Of a DNA stretch of 6,759 nucleotides, positions 1-6,306 are shown in pieces. The notes beneath the pieces were generated by a model, which was not told where the DNA came from, did no database searches, and saw only the letters and a program-made list of their open reading frames with translations. The DNA lies in contig JAJRPL010000064.1 of assembly GCA_024280815.1 (NCBI GenBank), forward strand, positions 1 to 6,759, in the 5' to 3' direction. A program made the position numbers and the translations under genes. Within the stretch, counting starts at the first letter, position 1. Each line of letters starts with the position of its first letter. The DNA comes from Bacteroidota bacterium. GTDB taxonomy: Bacteria; Bacteroidota; Bacteroidia; Flavobacteriales; Flavobacteriaceae.

Positions 1-1
1 A

Positions 2-856
2 GAAGTTAAAAAGGAGCAAGAAGTTTTAGGTGGTAAGTTTGATAAGAACAATTATACAAGTGAACGTATTTGGGTAACTGCGAGAGATGGTAAAAAAGTA
101 GCCGTGTCAATTGTACGTAGAAAAGATACTAAATTAGATGAGAATACACCATTATTGCTTTATGCATATGGCTCATATGGTTATACCATTCCAGATGGGT
201 TTAGTAGTACACGATTGAGCTTGTTAGACAGAGGCTTTGTGTATGCTTTAGCACATATTAGAGGAAGTCAATATTTAGGTAGACAATGGTATGAGGATGG
301 TAAATTACTACATAAGATGAATACGTTTACCGATTTTATTGATTGTGGTAAGGCTTTAATTGAAAAGAAATATACTTCGGCACAACATTTGTATGCTATG
401 GGAGGATCAGCAGGTGGTTTGTTGATGGGGGCAGTTATTAATATGAGTCCAGAAATATTTAATGGCGTAGTTGCAGCAGTACCTTTTGTAGATGTAATGA
501 CTACGATGTTAGATGATAGTATTCCGTTGACCACAGGTGAGTATGACGAATGGGGAAACCCGAATGAAAAAGAATCTTATGAGTATATGTTATCGTATTC
601 GCCTTATGACAATGTTAAAAAACAAAAATACCCAAACATGTTAGTAACTACTGGTTTACATGATTCTCAAGTACAATATTATGAACCAGCAAAATGGGTA
701 GCTAAGTTGAGAGAATATAAAACAGATAACAATATTTTGTTGATGCATACGAATATGGAAGCTGGTCATGGTGGTGCATCAGGAAGATTTAATGCATTGA
801 AAGAAAAAGCTATTGATTATGCATTTCTATTAGATTTAGAAGGAATTATTAAGTAA
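2..856 (+). CDS. ptrB: Oligopeptidase B (protease II), C-terminal part, 5' end cut by window
   Basis: Serine peptidase of the prolyl oligopeptidase family (S9A), which cuts short peptides after Arg or Lys. The frame is open from base 2, so the gene starts before the window; the GTG at 104 is an internal Val codon. The visible 284 residues are the alpha/beta-hydrolase catalytic domain, out of roughly 680-700 in full-length family members. The triad is intact: Ser in GGSAGG (codon 407-409), Asp in TGLHDSQ (662-664) and His in GHGG (767-769). The stretches YGSYG, LLDRGFVYA, QWYEDGK, VPFVDV, SIPLTTGE, EWGNP and YEPAKWVAKLRE are close to oligopeptidase B as I know it, and distinguish it from prolyl endopeptidase. 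The stop is TAA at 854-856. The gene is probably transcribed separately from the next one, which has its own promoter-like box 16 bases after this stop. No damage is visible in this part. Confidence 0.95.
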   Translation, partial: EVKKEQEVLGGKFDKNNYTSERIWVTARDGKKVAVSIVRRKDTKLDENTPLLLYAYGSYGYTIPDGFSSTRLSLLDRGFVYALAHIRGSQYLGRQWYEDGKLLHKMNTFTDFIDCGKALIEKKYTSAQHLYAMGGSAGGLLMGAVINMSPEIFNGVVAAVPFVDVMTTMLDDSIPLTTGEYDEWGNPNEKESYEYMLSYSPYDNVKKQKYPNMLVTTGLHDSQVQYYEPAKWVAKLREYKTDNNILLMHTNMEAGHGGASGRFNALKEKAIDYAFLLDLEGIIK

Positions 857-879
857 TTTAAAAAAAAATAGTAAATTTG
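849..879 (+). promoter_or_regulatory. Candidate Bacteroidota-type promoter for the cysteate-synthase-like gene
   Basis: The -7 box TAAATTTG (872-879) matches the Bacteroidota consensus TAnnTTTG exactly. A weak -33 element (TTA, 849-851, versus consensus TTG) lies 20 bases upstream. Transcription would begin near 886, leaving an A/T-rich leader of about 25 bases with no Shine-Dalgarno sequence before the ATG at 911. The box overlaps the end of ptrB and its downstream A-tract. The assignment rests on consensus match and position only. Confidence 0.5.
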
Positions 880-910
880 CATGTTGTTTTATAATAAGAT
901 TTTATAATTT

Positions 911-1951
911 ATGAAAAAACATAAAGGGATAACTAATTCAATATTAGATTTAGTTGGTGAAACACCACTAATCAGATTGAATAATATCACAGCCCAATTA
1001 GACGGTCAATTTTTAGTAAAATATGAAGCCTATAACCCTGGGCACTCTATGAAAGACCGTATTGCTATTCACATTGTTGAAGAGGCAGAGCATAGAGGAA
1101 TCTTGAAAAAAGGAAGTACAGTTATTGAAACTACTTCAGGTAATACTGGGTTTAGCATCGCGTTGGTTTGTATCATCAAAGGGTATCACTGTATTTTAGC
1201 AGTAAATTCTAAAGCTTCTAAGGGGAAGATTAATATGCTAAAAGCTATGGGAGCGAAAGTGTATGTTTGTCCGCCAAATGTAAGTGCAGACGATCCTCGT
1301 TCTTATTACGAAGTTGCTAAAAGGTTACATAGAGAAACAGCTGATTCTGTATATATAAATCAATATTTCAACCAATTAAATTCAGAAGCACATTACTTAT
1401 CTACTGGTCCTGAAATTTGGGAACAAACAGAAGGTAAAGTAACACATGTTGTTGTGGCTAGTGGAACAGGAGGAACCATATCAGGTGTTGGAAGATTTTT
1501 AAAAGAGAAAAACCCAGCAATTAAAGTGTTAGGTGTAGATGCTTTTGGATCTATTTTGAAAAAGTTTCATGAAACTTCAGAATTAGATGTGAATGAGATT
1601 TATCCTTATAGAATAGAAGGATTAGGAAAAAATTTAGTTCCTACAGCGACAGACTTTAGTGTGATTGATGTTTTTGAAAAAGTTACAGATGAATCGGCTG
1701 CCCATAGAGCTCGTGAACTTGCAATTACAGAAGGTTTGTTTACAGGTTATACTAGTGGTGCGGTTATGCAGGCGACTATGCAATATGCAAAACAAGGTCT
1801 TTTTGATAAAGACAGTGTAGTTGTATTGATACTACCAGATCATGGTTCTCGATATATGGAAAAAATATATAGTGACGATTGGATGCAAGAGCAAGGCTTT
1901 TTTGACACTCAAAAATTTGCTCAATCTAAAATAGAAATTATCAAGGAGTAA
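911..1951 (+). CDS. PLP-dependent cysteine-synthase-family enzyme, probable L-cysteate synthase
   Basis: Fold-type II PLP enzyme of the cysteine synthase / cystathionine beta-synthase family, 346 residues. The PLP-binding lysine is K48 in NPGHSMKDR (usual family form NPxxSxKDR). The substrate loop is TSGNTG at 75-80, the phosphate-binding loop GTGGT at 185-189, and a Ser near the pyridine nitrogen sits in the YTSGA segment. It lacks the CBS regulatory domains and is slightly longer than typical O-acetylserine sulfhydrylases. The next gene is an SPT-like acyltransferase. In flavobacteria that pairing is associated with capnine-type sulfonolipids, where a cysteate synthase joins O-phosphoserine and sulfite (named CapA in Capnocytophaga, from memory). 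I infer that role from context; the sequence alone would also allow an ordinary cysteine synthase or cystathionine beta-synthase. The ATG at 911 gives a normal N-terminus ahead of the LVGETPLIRL motif. A terminator follows the stop directly. Confidence 0.85.
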   Translation: MKKHKGITNSILDLVGETPLIRLNNITAQLDGQFLVKYEAYNPGHSMKDRIAIHIVEEAEHRGILKKGSTVIETTSGNTGFSIALVCIIKGYHCILAVNSKASKGKINMLKAMGAKVYVCPPNVSADDPRSYYEVAKRLHRETADSVYINQYFNQLNSEAHYLSTGPEIWEQTEGKVTHVVVASGTGGTISGVGRFLKEKNPAIKVLGVDAFGSILKKFHETSELDVNEIYPYRIEGLGKNLVPTATDFSVIDVFEKVTDESAAHRARELAITEGLFTGYTSGAVMQATMQYAKQGLFDKDSVVVLILPDHGSRYMEKIYSDDWMQEQGFFDTQKFAQSKIEIIKE

Positions 1952-1971
1952 AATAATTTATACAATTATTG

Positions 1972-2003
1972 AAAGAGGTTTTTTATAAAAGCCTCTTTTT
2001 TTT
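1972..2003 (+). terminator. Rho-independent terminator after the cysteate-synthase-like gene
   Basis: The arm AAAGAGGTTTTT (1972-1983) pairs with the downstream arm at 1987-1998, with one G-T wobble and a 3-base loop (TAT), and the T-run continues to 2003. It begins 20 bases after the stop codon. It should stop transcription before the acyltransferase gene, so any readthrough from the upstream gene would be partial. Confidence 0.85.
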
Positions 2004-2058
2004 GTTTTAGAAGTAAAATTACGCTGTTAAATATGTTGAAAAAGAGTTGCTTGTACAC

Positions 2059-2089
2059 TTGAATAGCATTAAAAAAAATGGTTATTTTG
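2059..2089 (+). promoter_or_regulatory. Candidate Bacteroidota-type promoter for the acyltransferase gene
   Basis: TTG at 2059-2061 is followed, 20 bases later, by TTATTTTG (2082-2089), a 7-of-8 match to TAnnTTTG. It lies after the 1972-2003 terminator. It would give a leader of about 100 bases before the ATG at 2196. I saw no strong hairpin or known riboswitch in that leader, and no small ORF of note between 2004 and 2195. Confidence 0.45.
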
Positions 2090-2195
2090 CAACGATGTAA
2101 AATGGATGCTGGATAGTAGTACTTAAAATATTTCATCAGATAGAAATGAATGAATAACTATTACGTCAAACCATTGAAAGATAAAGAATATACAA

Positions 2196-3440
2196 ATGAA
2201 AGATTTATTTGAAAGAATAATAAAAGATAAAGGCCCTTTAGGAAAATGGGCTAAGCAAGCAGAAGGTTATTATGTTTTTCCTAAACTAGAAGGGCCAATA
2301 TCAAATAGAATGGTATTTAATGGTAAAAAAGTAATTACTTGGTCTATCAATGATTATTTAGGTTTGGCAAATCACCCAGAAGTTATAAAGGCAGATGCTG
2401 CTGCTGCTGCTGAGCATGGAATGGCGTATCCAATGGGAGCTAGAATGATGTCTGGTCATACTTCTTTTCATGAGCAATTAGAGCAAGAATGTGCTGCTTT
2501 TGTCAATAAAGAAGCTGCTTATTTGGTTAATTTTGGTTATCAAGGAATGGTTTCAGCTATTGACGCTTTAGTAACCAAGCATGATGTTATTGTCTATGAT
2601 ATGGATACACATGCTTGTATTATAGATGGTGTTCGTTTACATGCAGGTAAACGTTTTGTTTATAAGCATAATGATGTAGAAAGTTTAGAAAAAAACTTAC
2701 AAAGAGCTACAAAAATGGCTACTCAAAATAACGGAGGTATCTTAGTGATCTCTGAAGGCGTATTTGGTATGCGAGGTGAACAAGGTAAATTAAAAGAGAT
2801 TGTTGCTTTAAAGGAAAAATACAATTTTAGATTATTGGTAGATGATGCACATGGGTTTGGTACACTTGGTAAAACAGGAGCAGGAGCAGGTGAGGAGCAA
2901 GGCGTACAAGATGATATAGATGTATATTTTGCAACTTTCGCAAAGTCTATGGCGGGTATAGGGGCTTTCTTTGCTGCTGATAAAGATATTATTCAATATT
3001 TACAATATAATATGCGTTCTCAAATGTTTGCAAAAACCTTGCCTATGGCAATGGTTAAAGGAGCATTAAAACGTTTAGATATGCTGCGTACTATGCCAGA
3101 ATTGAAAGAGAAACTTTGGGAAAATACCAACGCCTTACAATCTGGTTTAAAAGAAAATGGATTTGATATTGGGAATACTAATACCTGTGTAACACCCGTT
3201 TTTTTAGAAGGAGACATTCCAGAGGCTATGGCAATGGTACATGATTTACGTGAAAATTATGGTGTTTTCTGTTCTATAGTGGTCTATCCAGTAATCCCAA
3301 AAGGGATAATTTTATTAAGGTTGATACCAACAGCAACACATACTTTAGAAGATGTAAGTGAAACCATTACTGCTTTTTCAAGCATGAGAGATAAGCTTGA
3401 AAAAGGTGTGTATAAGCGTATTGCTGCTGCAATGACGTAA
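2196..3440 (+). CDS. Alpha-oxoamine synthase (SPT/KBL-like), probable cysteate-C-fatty acyltransferase
   Basis: Fold-type I PLP enzyme of the alpha-oxoamine synthase family (serine palmitoyltransferase, KBL, BioF, ALAS), 414 residues. These enzymes decarboxylate an amino acid while condensing it with an acyl thioester. Visible landmarks are NDYLGL at 52-57, the PLP-stacking His in DTHAC (H139), DDAHG at 216-220 (D216 contacts the pyridine nitrogen, with H219), and the Schiff-base lysine K250 in ATFAKS. No membrane segment is evident, as for soluble bacterial SPT. Because the neighbour is cysteate-synthase-like, I infer that L-cysteate rather than serine is the substrate. The product would then be 3-ketocapnine, precursor of capnine sulfonolipids (CFAT, called CapB or SulA in some work, from memory). 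Serine palmitoyltransferase is the main alternative, and the family motifs do not separate the two. A run of five GCT codons at 2397-2411 encodes a short poly-Ala. The gene has its own promoter candidate and terminator. Confidence 0.88.
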   Translation: MKDLFERIIKDKGPLGKWAKQAEGYYVFPKLEGPISNRMVFNGKKVITWSINDYLGLANHPEVIKADAAAAAEHGMAYPMGARMMSGHTSFHEQLEQECAAFVNKEAAYLVNFGYQGMVSAIDALVTKHDVIVYDMDTHACIIDGVRLHAGKRFVYKHNDVESLEKNLQRATKMATQNNGGILVISEGVFGMRGEQGKLKEIVALKEKYNFRLLVDDAHGFGTLGKTGAGAGEEQGVQDDIDVYFATFAKSMAGIGAFFAADKDIIQYLQYNMRSQMFAKTLPMAMVKGALKRLDMLRTMPELKEKLWENTNALQSGLKENGFDIGNTNTCVTPVFLEGDIPEAMAMVHDLRENYGVFCSIVVYPVIPKGIILLRLIPTATHTLEDVSETITAFSSMRDKLEKGVYKRIAAAMT

Positions 3441-3465
3441 GTGCTTTATAACAGTTTTAAAAAAT

Positions 3466-3505
3466 AAAAAACCAAACCTCAATTATTGAAGGTTGGGTTT
3501 TTTTT
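3466..3505 (+). terminator. Rho-independent terminator after the acyltransferase gene
   Basis: An A-rich arm (AAAAAACC then AACC, 3466-3478) pairs with GGTT and GGTTTTTT downstream, with one A-G mismatch. The inner TCAAT/ATTGA extension has a one-base bulge, and a T-run ends at 3505. It starts 25 bases after the TAA at 3438-3440. The A- and T-runs on both sides would let it work on either strand, but no - strand gene enters it. Confidence 0.8.
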
Positions 3506-3569
3506 ATGTGTATTGTTTTGATGAGGTTTGTTATATTGCGTAGAATGAATAGTTACTGGTAATAAACAT

Positions 3570-4442
3570 ATAATCAAGCCAACCGAAATACATATTGTTC
3601 CCAATATACCTTCTCCAATTCGACTACAAGAATATGGTGTTGGTATTTTTATTGCAGCTTTAACGAAATCAGCACTAAAAAAAGCACTAAAGAAAAAGTT
3701 GATAACGGTTAATGATAGTATTGCTACTTCGGCTACTTTAATAAAAGGAGGTGAGTGCATAATTTTATCCATTCCAAAAGAAATCATTCCAAATAAAAAA
3801 CTGATATTTTCACTTAAAGTTTTATTTGAAGATAATCATTTAGCAGTGATTCATAAACCTGCTGGAATTTTGGTCAGCGGTAATAGTTTTAAAACCATTG
3901 CCAATGCTTTAACTCAAAATATTCAACCAAGTAAGCTAACTGATGCTACAAAACCTCAGCCAGTTCATCGATTAGATTATGCAACTACGGGTATTTTATT
4001 GGTTGGAAAAACCAGTAGTAGTATTCGTGCTTTAAATAGAATGTTTGAAGATAAAAAGGTTGAAAAAATATATTATGCAGTTTCTATTGGTGAAATGAGT
4101 GATCAAGGAAAAATCACCTCAGAAATTGAAGGTAAAAAATCACAATCGAATTATAAATTAATCGAATCTGTTTCTTCAAAAAGATTCGGCAAACTCAATT
4201 TGGTAAAATTGAAACTTCAAACTGGTAGAAGGCATCAATTGCGTAAACATCTATCCAGTATCAATAATCCTATATTAGGAGATGCAACATATGGAATTGA
4301 AAACTTGATTTTAACTGGTAAAGGCTTGTATCTACATGCCTATTCGTTGAAATTTACACATCCATTTATAAATAAACAAGTGTATATAAAAGATGAATTT
4401 CCGCAAAGGTTTAAGAAAATATTTATAGAGTTCAGTATTTAA
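3570..4442 (+). CDS. RluA-family pseudouridine synthase with S4 domain; start codon uncertain
   Basis: Converts a specific uridine in RNA (rRNA or tRNA) to pseudouridine; the target cannot be read from sequence. The catalytic Asp is in VHRLDYATTG (codon 3975-3977), the family's HRLD motif II, preceded by LAVIHKPAGILV. RRHQLRKHL and GDATYG match the later RluA motifs. The first ATG/GTG/TTG that keeps the frame is TTG 3699. However, the frame is open from 3549, just after a TGA at 3546-3548, and codons from about 3591 encode HIVPNIPSPIRLQEYG and TKSALKKALKKKLITVN. These form the body of an N-terminal S4 RNA-binding domain that a TTG 3699 start would cut. I therefore place the start provisionally at ATA 3570 (ATC 3573, ATA 3588 and ATT 3594 are rivals), giving about 290 residues, normal for the family. 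The alternative is a lost start or early frameshift. Family call is firm; the start is not. Confidence 0.85.
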   Translation: MIKPTEIHIVPNIPSPIRLQEYGVGIFIAALTKSALKKALKKKLITVNDSIATSATLIKGGECIILSIPKEIIPNKKLIFSLKVLFEDNHLAVIHKPAGILVSGNSFKTIANALTQNIQPSKLTDATKPQPVHRLDYATTGILLVGKTSSSIRALNRMFEDKKVEKIYYAVSIGEMSDQGKITSEIEGKKSQSNYKLIESVSSKRFGKLNLVKLKLQTGRRHQLRKHLSSINNPILGDATYGIENLILTGKGLYLHAYSLKFTHPFINKQVYIKDEFPQRFKKIFIEFSI

Positions 4443-4477
4443 ATTCATCTCTTTAAGGTCAATAAAACAGTAATATT

Positions 4478-5061
4478 ATGGATATTTTCAGGGGGCAAAA
4501 TCATCTAAAGTTCACTGACCGGTTTAAAACGGATGAAGATTGTAAAGAAAACTTGGCTAAGATTAAATGGAATGATGGTTTTGAATGTCTCAGGTAAGTA
4601 AAGATTTCTCACGTACTTGTATGTAATAGTAGTTTACATCAAGAATATGCTACAGCAAACACACTTTTCCACAAAGTCAAATTCGGTGCTCGCAAAACGT
4701 TTTTTATTGTATTCGACATAGGAACCAGTACTAAAAGTATTTCAGCAAGCTATGCTGCCGTTCGTTTTGGTATTATTGAAAAGACAGCTCGTAGTACGTG
4801 AAGCTATGCAGAGTAAAGGTGTTCATCCTATGGGTGGTAATGTTCATCTTGGCGAGTTGTTCTTGGTGGACGTGAGAAAAGGGCAAGTAGGCAGAAGTAT
4901 AAGGCAAAGAAAAGAAAGCAATAGCTGCTGTCGAGTTAACAGATAGTGGTAAAATCAAGAGTGTGTACGCAATGTGTATTGAAGATTTTTCTGCTAGCCC
5001 CCTACAATATATGTTTATTAATCACATCAGTCGTGAGGCTAAAATAATAACGGATAAATGG
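4478..5061 (+). pseudogene. Decayed, truncated IS1595-family transposase (IS remnant)
   Basis: Remnant of an ISXO2-like DDE transposase, recognised from fragments in all three + frames. In order these are: ATG 4478 with HLKFTDRFKTDEDC to FEC, then TAA at 4595-4597; DFSRTC (4603-4620); ATANTLFHKVKFG through FGIIEKTAR (about 4649-4788); VREAMQSKGVHPMGGNVH (from 4791); LGGREK (from 4862); GQVGRS (4881-4898); YKAKK (from 4898); AIAAVELTDSGKIK, YAMCIEDFSA and INHISREAK (4918-5043); and ITDKW, which ends at 5061. Small deletions are inferred after FEC (the zinc-ribbon part) and after TAR. The first catalytic Asp, expected in H-V-D-E, reads H-L-G-E. The C-terminal third, including the last catalytic residue, is absent, and I could not identify terminal inverted repeats. 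It cannot encode a working transposase. It fills the 680-base gap between two convergent genes. Confidence 0.85.
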
Positions 5062-5078
5062 ACTATTTTAGAAAGTTT

Positions 5079-5109
5079 AAAAAAGGTTATCAATTTGATA
5101 ACTTTTTTT
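5079..5109 (-). terminator. Hairpin terminator between convergent units
   Basis: AAAAAAGGTTATC (5079-5091) pairs with GATAACTTTTTTT (5097-5109) around a 5-base loop (AATTT), with one G-T wobble. Flanking A- and T-runs make it usable on both strands. It lies 16 bases past the - strand stop at 5125-5127, so it most naturally ends the DUF6787 gene. On the + strand it would end any transcript running from the RluA gene through the IS remnant. Confidence 0.8.
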
Positions 5110-5124
5110 ATGTGCTAAAACTGA

Positions 5125-5439
5125 CTAAACTCTCTTTTGTTTGAATAATCTTCCAAGTCCCATTCTGCGTAGCATTTTCTTTTCAAAAGCCCAAAAGAAT
5201 TTGAATTGTCCAAATAACCAACCTACCATTGGTAAAGTTGTTTGATATATAATAAAGATGAGTAGAATCCTTATTGGCCAAAATAGCCAAGCATTTGTGG
5301 TTTCAGCTCCTAAACCAATAAACTGCATAGCAGGTTTTGCTATCCAAGCAGCAAAAGAACCATTAATTGAAAATACAATAAGTATTGCTGCTACTTACCA
5401 ATTAGAAGTTAAGTTCCAACGTTTTTTTAATTTCTCCAT
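5125..5439 (-). pseudogene. DUF6787-like small membrane protein, interrupted by a nonsense codon
   Basis: Read from the - strand ATG at 5439-5437, the frame encodes 104 residues. MEKLKKRWNLTSNW is followed by TAA (codon 15, plus-strand bases 5395-5397), then reading continues in the same frame to TAG at 5125. The part after the stop has a hydrophobic segment (VAAILIVFSINGS), a second one (WPIRILLIFIIY), and a conserved-looking tail with GQFKFFWAFEKKMLRRMG. This resembles the DUF6787 family of Bacteroidota, function unknown. From memory, homologues read SNWQ at the break, so one C-to-T change (CAA to TAA) would explain it. The only downstream ATG that is usable, at 5328, would lose the first membrane segment. 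Otherwise the frame is clean, suggesting recent loss or a base-call error. Terminators flank it on both sides. Confidence 0.75.
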
Positions 5440-5497
5440 AGTAAAATTGAAATGCGAAAATACAATTTTTATAAAAAAATTGAGAGTTTATTGCATA

Positions 5498-5530
5498 AAA
5501 AAAGTCAAGTAAAACCTACTTGACTTTTTT
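5498..5530 (-). terminator. Perfect hairpin terminator after the DUF937 gene
   Basis: AAAAAAGTCAAGTA (5498-5511) pairs without mismatch over 14 bp with 5517-5530, leaving a 5-base loop (AAACC). The - strand DUF937 gene stops at 5546, 15 bases before the hairpin. It separates that gene from the DUF6787 gene downstream on the same strand. Confidence 0.88.
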
Positions 5531-5545
5531 GTTATTTTGAGAAGC

Positions 5546-6172
5546 TTATTTAAATAAACCTCCAAGTAAACTTCCTAATCCGCCACTTTTTCCTAAAATC
5601 ATACCCGCAACATCATCAATAATACTACCATCTCCATCAGCATCTAATAATCTATTTACTAAACTTTGTTGATGATCACTCTCATCACCCAACATGTTGC
5701 CTAGTAAACTACCTAACCCGTTTTGGTCAGCTACGCCTTGTTGGCGTGTTTGTTTACCTAAGTATCCCATTACAAACGGAGCGGCAACTTTTAAAACACT
5801 CATAGCAGAACCTAAATCTAAACCACTAGATTTACTTACAGCCTGAGCTACATTTTGTTCTTTACCTCCAAATACATGTCCTAAAATACCTGCACCATCT
5901 TGTAGTACATCATCATCAATACCACCACCACCAAGAATACTTCCTAAACTGTCTAAAATACCACCACTATGTTTATCACTATTTAATGCATTTAATATAC
6001 CAGATGCTCCTTCAGGAGTTTTAGCATTATTTTTCATAGCCCCTAAAATTAAAGGCAATGCAGCACCTAATGCTGTCGTTGTTGTTTTTTGATCTTTTCC
6101 TAATTGTTGGCTTGCACCATTAATTAATGTTTTACCTATATCACTGTTTAATAAATCGAAAATACCTGCCAT
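5546..6172 (-). CDS. DUF937 domain protein
   Basis: A 208-residue protein of the DUF937 family; function not established. No signal peptide or clear membrane helix is seen. The N-terminal part (about 1-145) is the DUF937-like region, with GIFDLLNSDIGK, ALPLILGAMKNNAKTPEG, DGAGILGHVFGGK and APFVMGYLGKQTRQQ. The C-terminal part contains DADGDGSIIDDV (177-188), which resembles a calcium-binding EF-hand/dockerin-type loop, although position 12 is Val rather than an acidic residue. Two near copies of GLGSLLG occur at 152-158 and 199-205, and GSILGGGG lies at 77-84. The protein is rich in Gly, Leu and Asp and almost lacks aromatic residues. The ATG at 6172-6170 follows an A-rich leader typical of Bacteroidota, with no Shine-Dalgarno. 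It is transcribed divergently from the symporter gene and is probably monocistronic, given the terminator just downstream. Confidence 0.88.
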   Translation of the reverse strand: MAGIFDLLNSDIGKTLINGASQQLGKDQKTTTTALGAALPLILGAMKNNAKTPEGASGILNALNSDKHSGGILDSLGSILGGGGIDDDVLQDGAGILGHVFGGKEQNVAQAVSKSSGLDLGSAMSVLKVAAPFVMGYLGKQTRQQGVADQNGLGSLLGNMLGDESDHQQSLVNRLLDADGDGSIIDDVAGMILGKSGGLGSLLGGLFK

Positions 6173-6275
6173 TTTTTATTTTTTTAATAATAATTAATAA
6201 TTGAGCGTACAATATACTATATAAAATGATAATATAGGAAGCATAATGGCAAATTTTTAATTAAATATAATTTTC

Positions 6276-6283
6276 TATCTTTC
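6276..6283 (+). promoter_or_regulatory. Weak candidate -7 box for the symporter gene
   Basis: TATCTTTC matches TAnnTTTG at 7 of 8 positions, 23 bases ahead of the ATG at 6307, in the 134-base divergent intergenic region. No clear TTG lies about 20 bases upstream; there is only a T-run near 6254-6258. No convincing - strand promoter for the DUF937 gene was found in the same region. Confidence 0.3.
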
Positions 6284-6306
6284 AACAAATTTTAAACTCA
6301 AAATTA

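Noticed and set aside
104..106. GTG as the start of a 250-residue hydrolase gene
   Set aside because: The frame is open to the window edge and the upstream codons encode typical oligopeptidase B sequence (NYTSERIWVTARDGKK), so this is an internal Val codon.
268..534. - strand ORF of 88 codons
   Set aside because: Antisense shadow of the ptrB catalytic domain, with no recognisable protein features.
2090..2195. Possible riboswitch or leader RNA before the acyltransferase gene
   Set aside because: No convincing paired structure, known aptamer motif or leader terminator was seen in the roughly 100-base leader.
2397..2411. (GCT)5 repeat as a possible phase-variation tract
   Set aside because: It is a trinucleotide repeat in frame, so length changes would alter the number of Ala residues but not the reading frame.
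3020..3217. - strand ORF of 65 codons
   Set aside because: Antisense shadow inside the acyltransferase gene, which has full motif support on the + strand.
3479..3787. - strand ORF of 102 codons
   Set aside because: Lies opposite a terminator and the S4-coding part of the RluA gene; the + strand frame has clear family similarity.
4752..4946. + strand ORF of 64 codons as an independent gene
   Set aside because: Its central part (REAMQSKGVHPMGGNVH, GQVGRS) is a fragment of the broken IS1595 transposase; its ends are out-of-frame transposase DNA.
4773..4958. - strand ORF of 61 codons
   Set aside because: Antisense to the transposase remnant, with no coding-like features.
5395..5397. Recoded or read-through TAA
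   Set aside because: TAA serves as the normal stop of several intact genes here, and no recoding signal is visible around codon 15.
5258..5512. + strand ORF of 84 codons
   Set aside because: Antisense to the DUF6787 gene and runs into the hairpin at 5498-5530; the - strand frame carries the conserved family sequence.
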